Of a stretch of DNA of 64,000 nt, positions 1 through 10,444 are shown one piece after another. A model generated the notes under the pieces. The model was not told the origin of the DNA and made no database searches. It worked only from the letters and a program-made list of their open reading frames with translations. Both the position numbers and the translations under genes were made by a program. The number at the start of each line of letters is the position of its first letter. The first letter of the stretch is position 1. This stretch comes from Rossellomorea sp. y25 (GTDB lineage Bacteria; Bacillota; Bacilli; Bacillales; Bacillaceae_B), in assembly GCF_038049935.1 (NCBI RefSeq), contig NZ_CP145886.1, forward strand, positions 1,930,501 through 1,994,500. The letters are read 5' to 3'.

Positions 1-437
<437 letters not shown>

Positions 438-659
438 ATGTTAAACCCATCCATTGATTCATTAATGAAGAAGATTGATTCTAAATATTCGTTAGTCAGT
501 ATTGCGGCTAAGCGAGCGAGAAACCTGCAAGACACAGGGGATTACCGTTTGAACCGCTATGAGTCTCAAAAATTTGTAGGAAAAGCCCTTGAAGAAATTC
601 AGGCCGGTCAATTATCTATGAAAGAAAGAGATGCCAAAGCTGTTTATTCTGATGAATAA
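438..659 (+). CDS. rpoZ: RNA polymerase omega subunit
   Basis: Small subunit that helps assemble and stabilise RNA polymerase by clamping the beta' C-terminus. 73 residues, the usual size in Bacillus. The conserved [10 protein letters not shown] start and the [10 protein letters not shown] segment (omega helix contacting beta') are visible. The ATG directly follows the gmk stop with no gap, as in other Bacillaceae (gmk-rpoZ-coaBC). A strong hairpin follows the gene, so gmk-rpoZ messages probably end there or read through only partly into coaBC. Confidence 0.95.
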   Translation: MLNPSIDSLMKKIDSKYSLVSIAAKRARNLQDTGDYRLNRYESQKFVGKALEEIQAGQLSMKERDAKAVYSDE

Positions 660-684
660 GCATCATCATGCTTAATGAAAAACT

Positions 685-743
685 CTAGGGGGTTGACTCG
701 AAAGATTTCATGATCTTTTCGGGACAACCCTATTTTCTTTTTC
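685..743 (+). terminator. Rho-independent terminator after rpoZ
   Basis: A long imperfect stem runs from AGGGGGTTG at ~687 through CTCGAAAGAT, with a short loop, back through ATCTTTTCGGG and CAACCCT, followed by TATTTTCTTTTTC. The stem and T-rich tail fit intrinsic termination between rpoZ and coaBC. Confidence 0.85.
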
Positions 744-796
744 TATCAATATCCTTCATAATAAAGGAAGTATAAAGAGTAATGGGGGAAAGCAGA

Positions 797-2026
797 ATGA
801 TCAAGGGGAAAAAAATACTGCTATGTGTATCTGGTGGAATTGCTGTATACAAAGCGGCTGCTTTAACAAGCAAGCTGGTCCAAAGCGGTGCCGAAGTGAA
901 AGTCATCATGACTGAATCAGCTCAAAAATTTGTGGCTCCACTTACCTTCCAAGCATTATCCCGTCAAGATGTATATTGGGATACCTTTGATGAAAAGGAT
1001 TCGTCAAAGATTGCTCATATCGACTTAGCTGACTGGGCGGACCTTGTACTCGTAGCTCCAGCAACGGCCAACATCATCGGGAAGCTCGCGAATGGAATTG
1101 CAGATGACATGATATCTACAACTATACTGGCAACTACAACGAAAGTCTGGATTGCCCCAGCCATGAATGTACATATGTATGATCATCCAGCGGTGAAACG
1201 AAATATTAATACCCTTTTTGAGTTTGGCTACGAATTTGTCGAACCAAGTGAAGGGTATTTGGCTTGTGGATACGTTGGAAAAGGAAGATTAGAAGAACCT
1301 GAAAGAGTAGTGGAGTTGGTTGATCGCTATTTTTCAGATCTTGATAGTGAAGGAATGCTATTACAAGGGAAAAAAGTAGTGATAACAGCTGGCCCTACCA
1401 GGGAAATGGTGGATCCTGTACGCTTCTTTTCCAATCGTTCAACGGGGAAAATGGGCTATGCCCTTGCAGAAGCAGCTGTGTCTTTAGGAGCCCGGGTCGT
1501 GTTGATTTCAGGACCATCTCATTTACCGATTCCACGTGGTGTTGAATTGGTTTCCGTCATGAGTGCCGAAGACATGTACAATGCGGTTCACGCAGCTTTT
1601 CCAACGGCGGATATCGTGGTGAAGAGCGCTGCGGTGGCTGATTATCGTCCGAAAGAAATATTCGGGGATAAGTTAAAGAAAAAAGATGGAAATCTCGTGA
1701 TTGAATTCGAAAGGACGAAGGATATCTTAAAAAGTCTTGGAGAGAGAAAGAATCATCAATTTCTTATCGGATTTGCTGCGGAAACAACAAATGTTGAGGA
1801 GTATGCCAAGGCTAAGCTTGAAAAAAAACAGGCAGATATGATCGTAGCAAATAATGTAAAAGAAGCGGGGTCAGGCTTTGGTACCGACACAAACCGGGTT
1901 TCAATCGTGACAAAAGGTGGGGACGTTCGGGATCTGCCGTTATTATCAAAAGTGGATGTAGCGAAAGAAATCTATAAAGAAGCGGTCCGGCAATTAAAGA
2001 AGGGTACGCCATATGAACGTAGCTAG
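797..2026 (+). CDS. coaBC: Bifunctional phosphopantothenoylcysteine decarboxylase / phosphopantothenate-cysteine ligase
   Basis: Carries out two consecutive CoA biosynthesis steps: ligation of cysteine to 4'-phosphopantothenate (CoaB, C-terminal half) and FMN-dependent decarboxylation (CoaC, N-terminal half). The N-terminal flavoprotein domain shows LCVSGGIAVYKAA, the PAMNVHMY substrate motif and GYLACGYVGKGR with the catalytic cysteine; the CoaB half begins near residue 190 with VVITAGPTREMVDPVRFFSNRSTGKMG. I choose ATG 797 (MIKGKKILL), which aligns with the B. subtilis start and follows GGGGGAA; an in-frame ATG at 782 would add five residues. Its 3' end overlaps priA by 14 bases, so the two are probably translationally coupled. 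Confidence 0.95.
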   Translation: MIKGKKILLCVSGGIAVYKAAALTSKLVQSGAEVKVIMTESAQKFVAPLTFQALSRQDVYWDTFDEKDSSKIAHIDLADWADLVLVAPATANIIGKLANGIADDMISTTILATTTKVWIAPAMNVHMYDHPAVKRNINTLFEFGYEFVEPSEGYLACGYVGKGRLEEPERVVELVDRYFSDLDSEGMLLQGKKVVITAGPTREMVDPVRFFSNRSTGKMGYALAEAAVSLGARVVLISGPSHLPIPRGVELVSVMSAEDMYNAVHAAFPTADIVVKSAAVADYRPKEIFGDKLKKKDGNLVIEFERTKDILKSLGERKNHQFLIGFAAETTNVEEYAKAKLEKKQADMIVANNVKEAGSGFGTDTNRVSIVTKGGDVRDLPLLSKVDVAKEIYKEAVRQLKKGTPYERS

Positions 2027-4436
2027 TGTAATCGTCGACGTCCCTGCCATGCAAACGGATCGCACCTACGACTATAGTATCCCGGATGAATGGAGAGGCA
2101 GCATCCTTCCCGGCATGAGGGTGGTTGTTCCGTTTGGACCAAGGAAAATTCAAGGTTTTGTGATTGAATTAAAGGAAAAAGGCGAAGTGTCGAAACTCAA
2201 ACCGGTCATTGAGCCAATGGATCTTGTACCAGTTCTCAACAACGAATTGCTTAAACTGGGGAACTGGCTGACAGAGAAAACACTTTGTTTTAAAATCTCT
2301 GCTTTTCAATCCATGCTGCCTGCAGCAATGAAAGCCAAATACGAAAAGTTCTTTCAGCTAGAAGAAAACAAGGGACCTGACGAGCTTCATCACTCTTTAC
2401 AGCGCTTCTTTCAGCAGGGGAAAGAGGTTTCCTGGAAAGCGATTGAAGACAGCGGACTTCTACCTCTCATTCATAAAGAGGTTAAAAATGGTTCGGTGGA
2501 AGTGATTTACAGGGTGAAAGCGAAAGGAAATAAGAAAACGGTTCGAAAACTTTATCTTAATGTTCCAGACGATGATTTAGAAGAGGTAAAGAACAGCCTG
2601 CCCCTTCAAGCAAATAAGCAGAAACAAATCCTAGAGTACATGAGTGATTCTGCTCCGGGTGGTGACGGGATACTAGCGTCAACCCTCCTTGAAGAGATGG
2701 CAACCACTTCATCTACCGTTAAATCGTTGGTCAATAAAGGGCTTCTGATTGAAAAAAACGTTGAAATGTATCGTGACCCCTTTGAAAACAAAACATTTGA
2801 GAAAACCTCACCCCTAACGTTGACGTCCCAGCAAGACCAAGCGATTCGTCCTATACTAAACACCATCGATCAAGACAAACATCATACATTCCTTCTTTAC
2901 GGAGTAACAGGGAGTGGTAAAACAGAAATTTACCTGCAGTCCATTCAACGGGTCTTACAAGAAGGGAAGGAAGCGATTGTATTAGTTCCTGAAATATCCC
3001 TTACCCCCCAAATGGTTCACCGTTTTAAGGGCCGTTTCGGAAATGATGTAGCTGTACTGCACAGCGGTTTGTCAGTTGGTGAAAAATATGATGAGTGGAG
3101 GAAAATTCAGCGTAAGGAAGTAAAAGTAGTGGTCGGTGCCCGCTCAGCCGTTTTTGCCCCTTTTGAAAATATCGGGATCATCATTATCGATGAAGAGCAT
3201 GAGACAAGTTACAAGCAAGAGGAAAATCCCCGTTATCATGCTAAAGACATCGCCATTTATCGAGGGGAATATCATAAGTGCCCTGTAATTTTAGGAAGTG
3301 CTACACCTTCTTTGGAATCCTTTGCACGGGCATCGAAAGGTGTATATGAGCTTCTCACTTTGGATAAACGCATGAATGACGGTCCATTACCATCCGTTGA
3401 CATTGTGGATATGAGAGAGGAACTGAGGAAGGGAAACCGTTCCATGTTTTCAACAAAACTATTCGAAAAGCTTCAGGACCGGATGGCAAAGGGAGAGCAA
3501 ACCGTTCTATTCCTGAATAGAAGAGGGCATTCCTCCTTCATCATGTGCAGAGATTGCGGCTTTGTCCTTCAGTGTCCAAACTGCGACATATCTTTGACCT
3601 ATCATCGTTTTTCAAATGGCATGAAGTGTCATTATTGCGGTTACGAGGAGGGAGTTCCAAGTACTTGCCCTGAATGTACGAGTGAGCATATTCGTTATTT
3701 TGGGACCGGAACTCAAAAGGTTGAAGAGGAATTGACGAAACTCATTCCAGATGCTCGAATCATTCGTATGGATGTAGATACAACTTCACGAAAAGGCTCC
3801 CATGAAAAACTGTTAACAGCCTTTGGAGAAGGGAAAGCGGATATCCTTCTTGGTACTCAAATGATTGCTAAGGGTCTCGATTTTCCGAATATCACACTTG
3901 TTGGGGTCCTCAGTGCAGATACGATGCTCCATCTTCCGGATTTCAGAGCAGCAGAAAAGACGTTTCAATTACTGACACAAGTAAGTGGGCGGGCCGGCAG
4001 ACACAAGCTGCCCGGAGAAGTCGTGATTCAAACGTATACACCTGAGCATTATTCAATCGAGTTAGCGTCAAATCATGATTACAACCGTTTTTATCAGCAG
4101 GAAATGATGATGAGGAAAATGGGTTCCTATCCTCCTTTTTACTACATCACTCTGATCACATTGAGTCATGAAGATTTAATGAAAGTGGTGGATATTGCAG
4201 AGAAGATGACGAACTATATTCGTTCAAAGCTATCCGACACAACGATTATTCTTGGGCCCGTTGCATCACCAATCCCCAGGATAAAGAATAGATATCGCTA
4301 TCAATGTTTGATAAAATACAAGCTGGAACCAAATCTTGGAACTACATTAAAGACAGTATTAGACCAGTACCAGCAACAATATGCATCCCAAGGGTTAACA
4401 ATCTCCATAGATGTGAACCCTTATATGATGATGTAA
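2013..4436 (+). CDS. priA: Primosomal replication restart helicase PriA
   Basis: Superfamily-2 3'-5' DNA helicase that recognises stalled forks and reloads the replisome. 807 residues, family-typical. Order: DNA-binding N-terminal domain, winged-helix region, helicase core with Walker A GVTGSGKTE (~residue 296) and DEEH box (~392), then a zinc domain of paired CxxC motifs at ~511-560 (CRDCGF, CPNCD, CHYCGY, CPEC), and the second RecA-like lobe with QVSGRAGR. Starts inside the end of coaBC and is followed 31 bases later by def, so it lies in a coaBC-priA-def-fmt-rsmB transcription unit. Confidence 0.96.
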   Translation: MNVASVIVDVPAMQTDRTYDYSIPDEWRGSILPGMRVVVPFGPRKIQGFVIELKEKGEVSKLKPVIEPMDLVPVLNNELLKLGNWLTEKTLCFKISAFQSMLPAAMKAKYEKFFQLEENKGPDELHHSLQRFFQQGKEVSWKAIEDSGLLPLIHKEVKNGSVEVIYRVKAKGNKKTVRKLYLNVPDDDLEEVKNSLPLQANKQKQILEYMSDSAPGGDGILASTLLEEMATTSSTVKSLVNKGLLIEKNVEMYRDPFENKTFEKTSPLTLTSQQDQAIRPILNTIDQDKHHTFLLYGVTGSGKTEIYLQSIQRVLQEGKEAIVLVPEISLTPQMVHRFKGRFGNDVAVLHSGLSVGEKYDEWRKIQRKEVKVVVGARSAVFAPFENIGIIIIDEEHETSYKQEENPRYHAKDIAIYRGEYHKCPVILGSATPSLESFARASKGVYELLTLDKRMNDGPLPSVDIVDMREELRKGNRSMFSTKLFEKLQDRMAKGEQTVLFLNRRGHSSFIMCRDCGFVLQCPNCDISLTYHRFSNGMKCHYCGYEEGVPSTCPECTSEHIRYFGTGTQKVEEELTKLIPDARIIRMDVDTTSRKGSHEKLLTAFGEGKADILLGTQMIAKGLDFPNITLVGVLSADTMLHLPDFRAAEKTFQLLTQVSGRAGRHKLPGEVVIQTYTPEHYSIELASNHDYNRFYQQEMMMRKMGSYPPFYYITLITLSHEDLMKVVDIAEKMTNYIRSKLSDTTIILGPVASPIPRIKNRYRYQCLIKYKLEPNLGTTLKTVLDQYQQQYASQGLTISIDVNPYMMM

Positions 4437-4467
4437 CACTATTTATACGGAAAAATGGAGGAGACTT

Positions 4468-4950
4468 ATGGCAATACTTCCAATTGTAATGCACCCTGAT
4501 CCGATCTTAGAAAAAGAATGTGAGAAGGTAACGGCATTTGATAAGAAATTAAAAAAATTACTTGCAAATATGTATGATACTATGCTTGAAGCGGACGGTG
4601 TCGGCCTTGCAGCGCCCCAAGTAGGAATCGACCTTCAGATAGCAGTGGTCGATGTCGGGGATGACACTGGAACAATCGAGCTTATCAATCCGGAAATCGT
4701 CGAGGCGGAGGGATCTCAAACCGACCTCGAAGGATGCTTAAGTTTCCCGGGCTTATATGGCGAAGTGACCCGTCCTTATTCCATCAAGGTCAAAACGCAT
4801 GACCGAAAAGGAAGAATGATTGAATTTCATGCGGAGGATTTTTTAGCGAGAGCGATTCAACATGAAATCGATCATCTTCACGGTATCCTATTTACCTCAA
4901 AGGTAGAAAAATATGTTACAGAAGAAGAATTAGAAAGGTATGAAGCTTAA
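4468..4950 (+). CDS. def: Peptide deformylase
   Basis: Metalloenzyme that removes the N-formyl group from nascent proteins. 160 residues. All three family motifs are visible: GVGLAAPQ (~44), EGCLSFPG with the metal-ligand cysteine (~88), and QHEIDHLHG with the two histidine ligands and catalytic glutamate (~130). The ATG follows GGAGGAG at ~4456. The last base of its TAA stop is the A of the fmt start codon, giving tight coupling between deformylase and formyltransferase. Confidence 0.96.
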   Translation: MAILPIVMHPDPILEKECEKVTAFDKKLKKLLANMYDTMLEADGVGLAAPQVGIDLQIAVVDVGDDTGTIELINPEIVEAEGSQTDLEGCLSFPGLYGEVTRPYSIKVKTHDRKGRMIEFHAEDFLARAIQHEIDHLHGILFTSKVEKYVTEEELERYEA

Positions 4951-5900
4951 TGACGAAAGTGATTTTTATGGGAACACCTGATTTTTCAGTTCCTGTTCTT
5001 CAATCTCTATTAGATGAAAAGTATGATGTTATTGCGGTTGTGACACAGCCTGACCGCCCGGTGGGAAGAAAAAGGATCCTCACGCCTCCTCCTGTAAAAG
5101 TAGCAGCTGAAAAACACGGGATCCCAGTCTACCAACCAGAGAAAATAAAGAATGAAGATGAGTTAAACAAAGTGCTTGCATTGAAGCCTGATCTTATAGT
5201 TACAGCGGCCTTTGGGCAAATTCTTCCTAACGAATTACTGGAAGCTCCACAATATGGATGTATCAATGTTCACGCCTCTTTACTTCCTGAACTTAGAGGG
5301 GGGGCACCCATTCATTATTCCATTCTCCAAGGAAAAGAGAAAACGGGCATTACCATTATGTATATGGTCGAAAAGCTTGATGCAGGAGACATTATAAGTC
5401 AAGTGGAAGTAGATATTGAAGAGCGGGATCATGTCGGGACGCTTCATGACAAACTAAGTGTTGCAGGTGCAGCGTTACTGATTGAAACGATGCCCAAATT
5501 ATTAGCGGGGGACATTTCCCCGGTCAAGCAAGATGATTCAAAAGCGACGTTTGCACGAAACATCAAGCGGGAACAAGAAAAAATTGACTGGAAGAAAACT
5601 GGAGAAGAAATCTACAACCATATTAGAGGACTTCACCCTTGGCCGGTTGCTTACACTACATTAGAAAATTCTGTGATCAAAGTTTGGTGGGGAGAAAAAG
5701 TCGGAGGTACTTCTGCCGCACCTGGTGAAATCGTGAAGATTGAAGAGGATGGATTCGTCGTTTCTACAGGCAATTCTGTGGGAATTAAAATAACCGATTT
5801 ACAGCCTTCCGGTAAAAAGAGAATGAGTGCAAAGGATTACCTGCGTGGGGCTGGCTCTCACCTAAAAGCAGGAATGATGTTAGGAGAAAATAATGAGTAA
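4950..5900 (+). CDS. fmt: Methionyl-tRNA formyltransferase
   Basis: Transfers a formyl group from 10-formyl-THF to initiator Met-tRNA. 316 residues. N-terminal Rossmann domain with [12 protein letters not shown]; the formyl-transfer site [21 protein letters not shown] (~105, shown in part: [14 protein letters not shown]) carries the catalytic histidine and the SLLP motif; a C-terminal OB-like tRNA-binding domain starts near residue 205. Overlaps def by one base and rsmB by eight. Confidence 0.96.
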   Translation: MTKVIFMGTPDFSVPVLQSLLDEKYDVIAVVTQPDRPVGRKRILTPPPVKVAAEKHGIPVYQPEKIKNEDELNKVLALKPDLIVTAAFGQILPNELLEAPQYGCINVHASLLPELRGGAPIHYSILQGKEKTGITIMYMVEKLDAGDIISQVEVDIEERDHVGTLHDKLSVAGAALLIETMPKLLAGDISPVKQDDSKATFARNIKREQEKIDWKKTGEEIYNHIRGLHPWPVAYTTLENSVIKVWWGEKVGGTSAAPGEIVKIEEDGFVVSTGNSVGIKITDLQPSGKKRMSAKDYLRGAGSHLKAGMMLGENNE

Positions 5901-7227
5901 AAGAAATAAAACCGTTCGTGAAGCAGCGCTTGATGTCATTGAAGCAGTAGAGAAAAATCAATCGTATAGTAATTTATTATTGAATTCTGTGATTGAAAAA
6001 AATCAACTGCCAAGTAAAGACATTGGATTATTAACGGAGCTGACGTATGGAACCATTCAACGGAAAATGACGTTGGATTTCTATTTAGCTCCATTTATTA
6101 AAGGGAAGCTGGATGAGTGGGTTCGTCAACTTTTGCGCTTATCCCTTTATCAGCTTGTGTACTTAGATCGAATTCCTGACCGTGCTGTTTTCTTTGAAGC
6201 TGTAGAAATCGCCAAGAAGAGAGGACACAAAGGCATTTCAGGATTAGTAAACGGGGTCTTGCGTTCTGTTCAGAGGAAAGGGCTTCCTTCCCTTGACAGT
6301 ATTAAAGATCCGATCGAGCGGGTGGCCATCGAAACGAGTCATCCTTATTGGTTAGTGAAGAGATGGGAAGAACAATTTGGTCTGGAGAAGACGAAAGAAA
6401 TGTGTGAAACCAATTTAATCGCACCTAAACAAACGGCACGTGTCAACATGACCAAAATCAGTCGGGAAGAACTGGTTAAACGTTTAACGGATAGTGGAAA
6501 TGAAGTGAAAGTAAGCGCAATTGTCCCGGAGGCTATTCAGTCACTTCGAGGTAACCTGGCAAAATCAGAAGCTTATCGTAACGGACAGTGTACCATCCAG
6601 GATGAAAGTTCCATGCTTGTCTCCTATGCTTTAAAGCTTGAACAGGGGATGAAAGTGTTAGATGCGTGTGCAGCACCTGGGGGCAAAACGACCCACATAG
6701 CCGAAAAACTCTCAGGTACCGGTGAAGTCCATGCATTGGACTTACACAAGCATAAGGTGAAATTAATTGACGAAAATGCGACTCGACTTGGATTAAATAA
6801 TGTAAAGTCGGCAACCCTTGATAGTCGAAAAGCAGGAGAGAAGTTTGAAAAAGAAAGTTTCGATCGTATTTTAGTCGATGCTCCGTGCTCTGGCTTAGGT
6901 GTATTAAGAAGAAAACCGGATATTAAATATGCTAAAAAAGAGTCCGATCTTCTATCACTACAAAAGATTCAGCTGGACATCTTATCAGCGGTTGCACCAC
7001 TGTTAAAAAAAGATGGACTTTTAGTTTATAGCACATGTACTGTAGACCAAAATGAGAATGAAGGTACTGTGGCGGCTTTCTTAAGTGATCATAGTGAATT
7101 TAAGCCTGATCCTCTAGATGGACTTCCGGATTCCATTACTCCTTTTATTAAAGAAAATCAATTACAAGTATTTCCACAAGATTTTGGTGGAGATGGGTTT
7201 TTCATTTCGTGTTTTAGAAAAAAATGA
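5893..7227 (+). CDS. rsmB: 16S rRNA (cytosine-967-C5) methyltransferase RsmB
   Basis: SAM-dependent m5C methyltransferase acting on 16S rRNA C967 (E. coli numbering). 444 residues: a NusB-like RNA-binding N-terminal domain (~1-130) and a Rossmann methyltransferase domain with [15 protein letters not shown] (SAM site, ~256), DAPCSGLG (nucleophilic cysteine of motif IV/VI, ~331) and [11 protein letters not shown] (second cysteine, ~381). The start overlaps the end of fmt. In B. subtilis rlmN follows directly; here it does not (see the relic entry at 7224). Confidence 0.95.
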   Translation: MSKRNKTVREAALDVIEAVEKNQSYSNLLLNSVIEKNQLPSKDIGLLTELTYGTIQRKMTLDFYLAPFIKGKLDEWVRQLLRLSLYQLVYLDRIPDRAVFFEAVEIAKKRGHKGISGLVNGVLRSVQRKGLPSLDSIKDPIERVAIETSHPYWLVKRWEEQFGLEKTKEMCETNLIAPKQTARVNMTKISREELVKRLTDSGNEVKVSAIVPEAIQSLRGNLAKSEAYRNGQCTIQDESSMLVSYALKLEQGMKVLDACAAPGGKTTHIAEKLSGTGEVHALDLHKHKVKLIDENATRLGLNNVKSATLDSRKAGEKFEKESFDRILVDAPCSGLGVLRRKPDIKYAKKESDLLSLQKIQLDILSAVAPLLKKDGLLVYSTCTVDQNENEGTVAAFLSDHSEFKPDPLDGLPDSITPFIKENQLQVFPQDFGGDGFFISCFRKK

Positions 7228-7532
7228 GTCGAAATAAATCAAATGTCGAAAGAAAAGCAGGAAAACTCACTAGAAAAGTCGTAAAAGTACAACAGCCCTT
7301 AATGAATCTTTGATTATCTAATACTTTGTAATCATATGTTTATTTCCTCAAAAGTGATAAGCCCGAAAATATTCGCTCTTTTCATTATCAACTCCATTCA
7401 GAATGAATGTGAAGCTGATCGTATATAACGAAGATAATCAAAGTGAATTCATTTTTTGAACTGAAATGCATCCAACTATGAGTATAAGGAGCTACTTGAA
7501 TCAGGTGCAGAAGAAGAGACGAGGTGACCTAA
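7224..7532 (+). pseudogene. Possible decayed relic of rlmN (23S rRNA/tRNA A-C2 methyltransferase)
   Basis: In relatives an intact ~1.1-kb rlmN lies between rsmB and the phosphatase gene. Here there are only ~305 bases with no long ORF. A 29-codon mini-ORF begins at 7224, its ATG overlapping the rsmB stop (ATGA); codons at 7257-7301 read AGKLTRKVVKVQQPL, about 8 of 15 identical to the internal RlmN segment AGEIVAQVVKVQKAL as I remember it. Further on, in another frame, 7382-7396 reads SLSTP (compare RlmN SLHAP), and the last codons before the stp start read EEETR-stop, like the RlmN C-terminus (QEETR). The order of the fragments agrees with rlmN. Each match is short, so the call is an inference. 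Confidence 0.4.
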
Positions 7533-8282
7533 GTGAAAACTGTTTATTTTACGGACAAAGGGAAAGTGCGTCAACTAAATGAAGATAGTGCCGGGGTATT
7601 TGTGAATCATCACGGCGATCATTTAGCTGTTGTAGCAGATGGAATGGGGGGCCACCGAGCAGGAGATGTTGCTAGTGGGCTCACCATTTCGATCTTAAAG
7701 GACTTATGGGAGAAAACCGAAAAATTTCACACCGCTGATGAAGCCGAAAATTGGTTAAAAACAACTATTAACGAAGTAAACAAAGAAGTATATACTTATT
7801 CTCAATCCAATTCGGAGTGCGAGGGAATGGGAACGACTCTTGTCGGAGCCATTTGCACCTCATTATTTGCAACCATTGTTAATATTGGTGACAGCAGAGG
7901 ATATATTCTGAACGAAAATGGTTTTCATCAGCTAACAGAAGACCATACACTTGTGAATGAATTAGTTAGAAGCGGTGAAATTTCGAAAGAGGATGCAGAG
8001 CATCATCCAAGAAAAAATGTAATACTTAGAGCGATAGGTACGGAAGCTTCAATTACGATGGATATTAAAACGATAATGTTTGAAGAAGAAGACGTTATTT
8101 TATTGTGTTCAGACGGTCTTTCTAATAAAGTCTCCCAAAAAGAAATGAAAGAGATATTGGTTCATGACAACTCCCTAGAAAATAAAGGAGAGTCGCTTGT
8201 TCATTTAGCCAATGAATATGGCGGTGAGGATAATATTACCGTAGTAATTGTTGAGTTTGCCGCTGAAACGGAAAGCGGGTGA
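7533..8282 (+). CDS. prpC: PP2C-family Ser/Thr protein phosphatase (PrpC/Stp)
   Basis: Metal-dependent phosphatase that reverses PrkC phosphorylation. 249 residues. PPM signatures: VVADGMGGHRAGDVAS near residue 34 (metal-binding aspartate), NIGDSRGY, LLCSDGLSN and GGEDNITVVIVE. Starts at GTG after GAGGTG. Its stop is five bases before the prkC ATG, so phosphatase and kinase are co-translated as in all Bacillaceae. The cognate targets in B. subtilis include EF-G and cell-wall regulators; that is family knowledge, not visible here. Confidence 0.95.
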   Translation: MKTVYFTDKGKVRQLNEDSAGVFVNHHGDHLAVVADGMGGHRAGDVASGLTISILKDLWEKTEKFHTADEAENWLKTTINEVNKEVYTYSQSNSECEGMGTTLVGAICTSLFATIVNIGDSRGYILNENGFHQLTEDHTLVNELVRSGEISKEDAEHHPRKNVILRAIGTEASITMDIKTIMFEEEDVILLCSDGLSNKVSQKEMKEILVHDNSLENKGESLVHLANEYGGEDNITVVIVEFAAETESG

Positions 8283-8286
8283 TAAC

Positions 8287-10305
8287 ATGATGGAAGGAAA
8301 GCGCATCAGTGGGCGTTACAGAATCATTAAACTAATCGGCGGCGGAGGGATGGCCAACGTTTATTTAGCTCATGATGTGATTTTGGATCGTGAAGTGGCT
8401 ATTAAAATGCTCAGAATCGATTTTGCCAATGAAGAGGAATTCATTAAACGATTCCAACGAGAAGCCCAATCTGCTACTAGCTTGACACATCCGAACATTG
8501 TGAGTATATACGATGTAGGAGAAGAAGACGATCTATACTATATTGTCATGGAATATGTTCATGGCATGACCTTAAAGCAATACATACAGCAGCATTCACC
8601 TGTTCATGTAGACAAAGCGATCGATATTATGAAGCAGTTAACCTTAGCGATGTCTCATGCTCATCAGAATCATATCGTTCACCGTGATATTAAGCCTCAC
8701 AATATCCTGCTTGATGAAGATGGAAATGTGAAGATCACGGATTTCGGGATCGCGATGGCTCTTAGTGCCACTTCGATCACCCAGACCAATTCAGTCCTGG
8801 GATCGGTCCATTACCTCTCCCCTGAACAGGCGAGGGGCGGCATGGCCACAAAGAAATCAGATATCTACTCACTTGGAATCGTCATGTTTGAATTGTTAAC
8901 GGGCAGACTCCCATTCTCTGGGGAATCAGCGGTTTCGATTGCTTTAAAACACTTGCAATCTGAAACTCCTTCTCTACGAAGATGGAATCCGGATATTCCA
9001 CAGAGTGTTGAGAATATCGTATTAAAGGCAACGGCTAAAGACCCATTCAGACGGTATGAAAGCCTCGAGGATATGGACGAGGCATTGAGCTCAGCCTTGG
9101 ACCCGGACCGGATGAATGAACCGAAATTCGCCGTTCCCCTTGATGACGAGGCAACAAAGGCCATTCCGGTCATCACCGATCAAAAGGCTTATTCGAATCT
9201 AGACGATACGATTGTTCACCATCATTCGGATACAGACAAATTACAAACGAAGCCAACTCCTCCCGTTCAAGAGGGGAAGAAGAACGGAAAGAAGAAAAAT
9301 AAGAAGGGAACACCTAAGAAAAAGAGTAAAAAGAAGTGGCCGATTCTTATTATTAGTTTATTCTTTTTGCTTATTCTTTTAGGAGTTGCTGCTGTTACTT
9401 TCGTTCCTGAGCTGCTGGGGCCAAAGGAAATTCAGGTGCCCGATGTGGTCGAAAAAGATCAGACTGAAGCCATTTCCACCATCGTTTCAGAGGGGTTTGT
9501 CGTCGGAGAAACAAAAAAACAATCCCATGAAACGATTCCTGAAGGTTTTGTAATCAAGACCAACCCAAAGGCAGGACGGATGGCGAATGAAGGATCGGCT
9601 ATAGATATCTATGTTAGTACAGGTAAAGAAAAAGTTCGAGTAGAGGACTATGTAGGAAAGAATTTTGAAGAGGTGTCCTCTGAACTTGAAGAAAAAGGAT
9701 TCACGGTAGAGAAAGAAGAAGAGTTCAATGAATCCGAACCTGCTGGAACAATCACCGACCAGGATCCATCTCCTGGAGTAGAAGTCGTGGCAGATGAAAC
9801 GACGATAACCTTTACCGTGAGTAAGGGAACTGAAAAGTTTGATTTAGAAAGCTTGGTAGGTTTCGATCAAACTGCACTTGATAAATATGAAGCTTCAAAG
9901 GAAATAAATATCATTGTACAGAGTGAAGTGTTTTCAGATGAGGTTGAAGAAGGTAGGGTGATTTCTCATAAGCCTGTGGCAGATACTCCTATTAGTAAGG
10001 GTGAGGATGTTTACGTTATCATGTCTAAGGGTCCTGAGCCACCGAAGGAAGTACCGACCAAGGAGTTTACAGAGGAAATGACCATTCCTTATACCAAGGA
10101 CAATGGAGATCCTCAAGTAGTGGATATTTTTATTGAGGACAAGAATAAAAAGATTGAAGATAGTGACGAACTCATCAGCATTTATGAGGATACGACCATT
10201 ACAATGAAGTTCACATTGGAAGAAGGAACTGTTGGGAAATATCGCATTCTCGTTGATGAAAAAGAGTATAAAACAGGTACTGTCGAGTATCCTAAAGAAG
10301 AATAA
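8287..10305 (+). CDS. prkC: PASTA-domain Ser/Thr kinase PrkC
   Basis: Membrane kinase that senses muropeptides/lipid II and triggers spore germination and cell-wall responses. Cytosolic Hanks-type kinase domain at ~1-270: glycine loop IGGGGMANVYLA, VAIKML lysine, catalytic HRDIKPHNIL, TDFGIA, and activation segment SVLGSVHYLSPEQARG. A basic lysine-rich juxtamembrane stretch leads to one membrane span at ~352-374 (WPILIISLFFLLILLGVAAV), then three extracellular PASTA repeats and a C-terminal Ig-like domain. ATG 8287 or 8290 are both possible; the N-terminus MEGKRISGRY matches B. subtilis. Transcribed with prpC; a terminator follows. Confidence 0.95.
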   Translation: MMEGKRISGRYRIIKLIGGGGMANVYLAHDVILDREVAIKMLRIDFANEEEFIKRFQREAQSATSLTHPNIVSIYDVGEEDDLYYIVMEYVHGMTLKQYIQQHSPVHVDKAIDIMKQLTLAMSHAHQNHIVHRDIKPHNILLDEDGNVKITDFGIAMALSATSITQTNSVLGSVHYLSPEQARGGMATKKSDIYSLGIVMFELLTGRLPFSGESAVSIALKHLQSETPSLRRWNPDIPQSVENIVLKATAKDPFRRYESLEDMDEALSSALDPDRMNEPKFAVPLDDEATKAIPVITDQKAYSNLDDTIVHHHSDTDKLQTKPTPPVQEGKKNGKKKNKKGTPKKKSKKKWPILIISLFFLLILLGVAAVTFVPELLGPKEIQVPDVVEKDQTEAISTIVSEGFVVGETKKQSHETIPEGFVIKTNPKAGRMANEGSAIDIYVSTGKEKVRVEDYVGKNFEEVSSELEEKGFTVEKEEEFNESEPAGTITDQDPSPGVEVVADETTITFTVSKGTEKFDLESLVGFDQTALDKYEASKEINIIVQSEVFSDEVEEGRVISHKPVADTPISKGEDVYVIMSKGPEPPKEVPTKEFTEEMTIPYTKDNGDPQVVDIFIEDKNKKIEDSDELISIYEDTTITMKFTLEEGTVGKYRILVDEKEYKTGTVEYPKEE

Positions 10306-10318
10306 ATGACAATTGCCA

Positions 10319-10372
10319 AAGGGCTGTACCGAGGTTTTTTATGAACCTGACGGGACAGTCCTCTTGTTTTCA
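10319..10372 (+). terminator. Terminator-like hairpin after prkC
   Basis: AGGGCTGT near 10320 pairs with ACAGTCCT near 10360, with an inner AGGTT/AACCT helix around a TTTTATG loop, followed by CTTGTTTTCATTT. It separates prpC-prkC from rsgA, which has its own strong ribosome-binding site. Confidence 0.75.
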
Positions 10373-10444
10373 TTTATAATGATAATGATACATAACCCAG
10401 ATGACTAAATTATTTAATGAATGTTTTTGAATAGGAGGTTTCGA

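Noticed and set aside
10373..10410. Fur-box-like sequence TAATGATAATGATAC before rsgA
   Set aside because: Only the left half fits the Fur palindrome and rsgA is not an iron-regulated gene.
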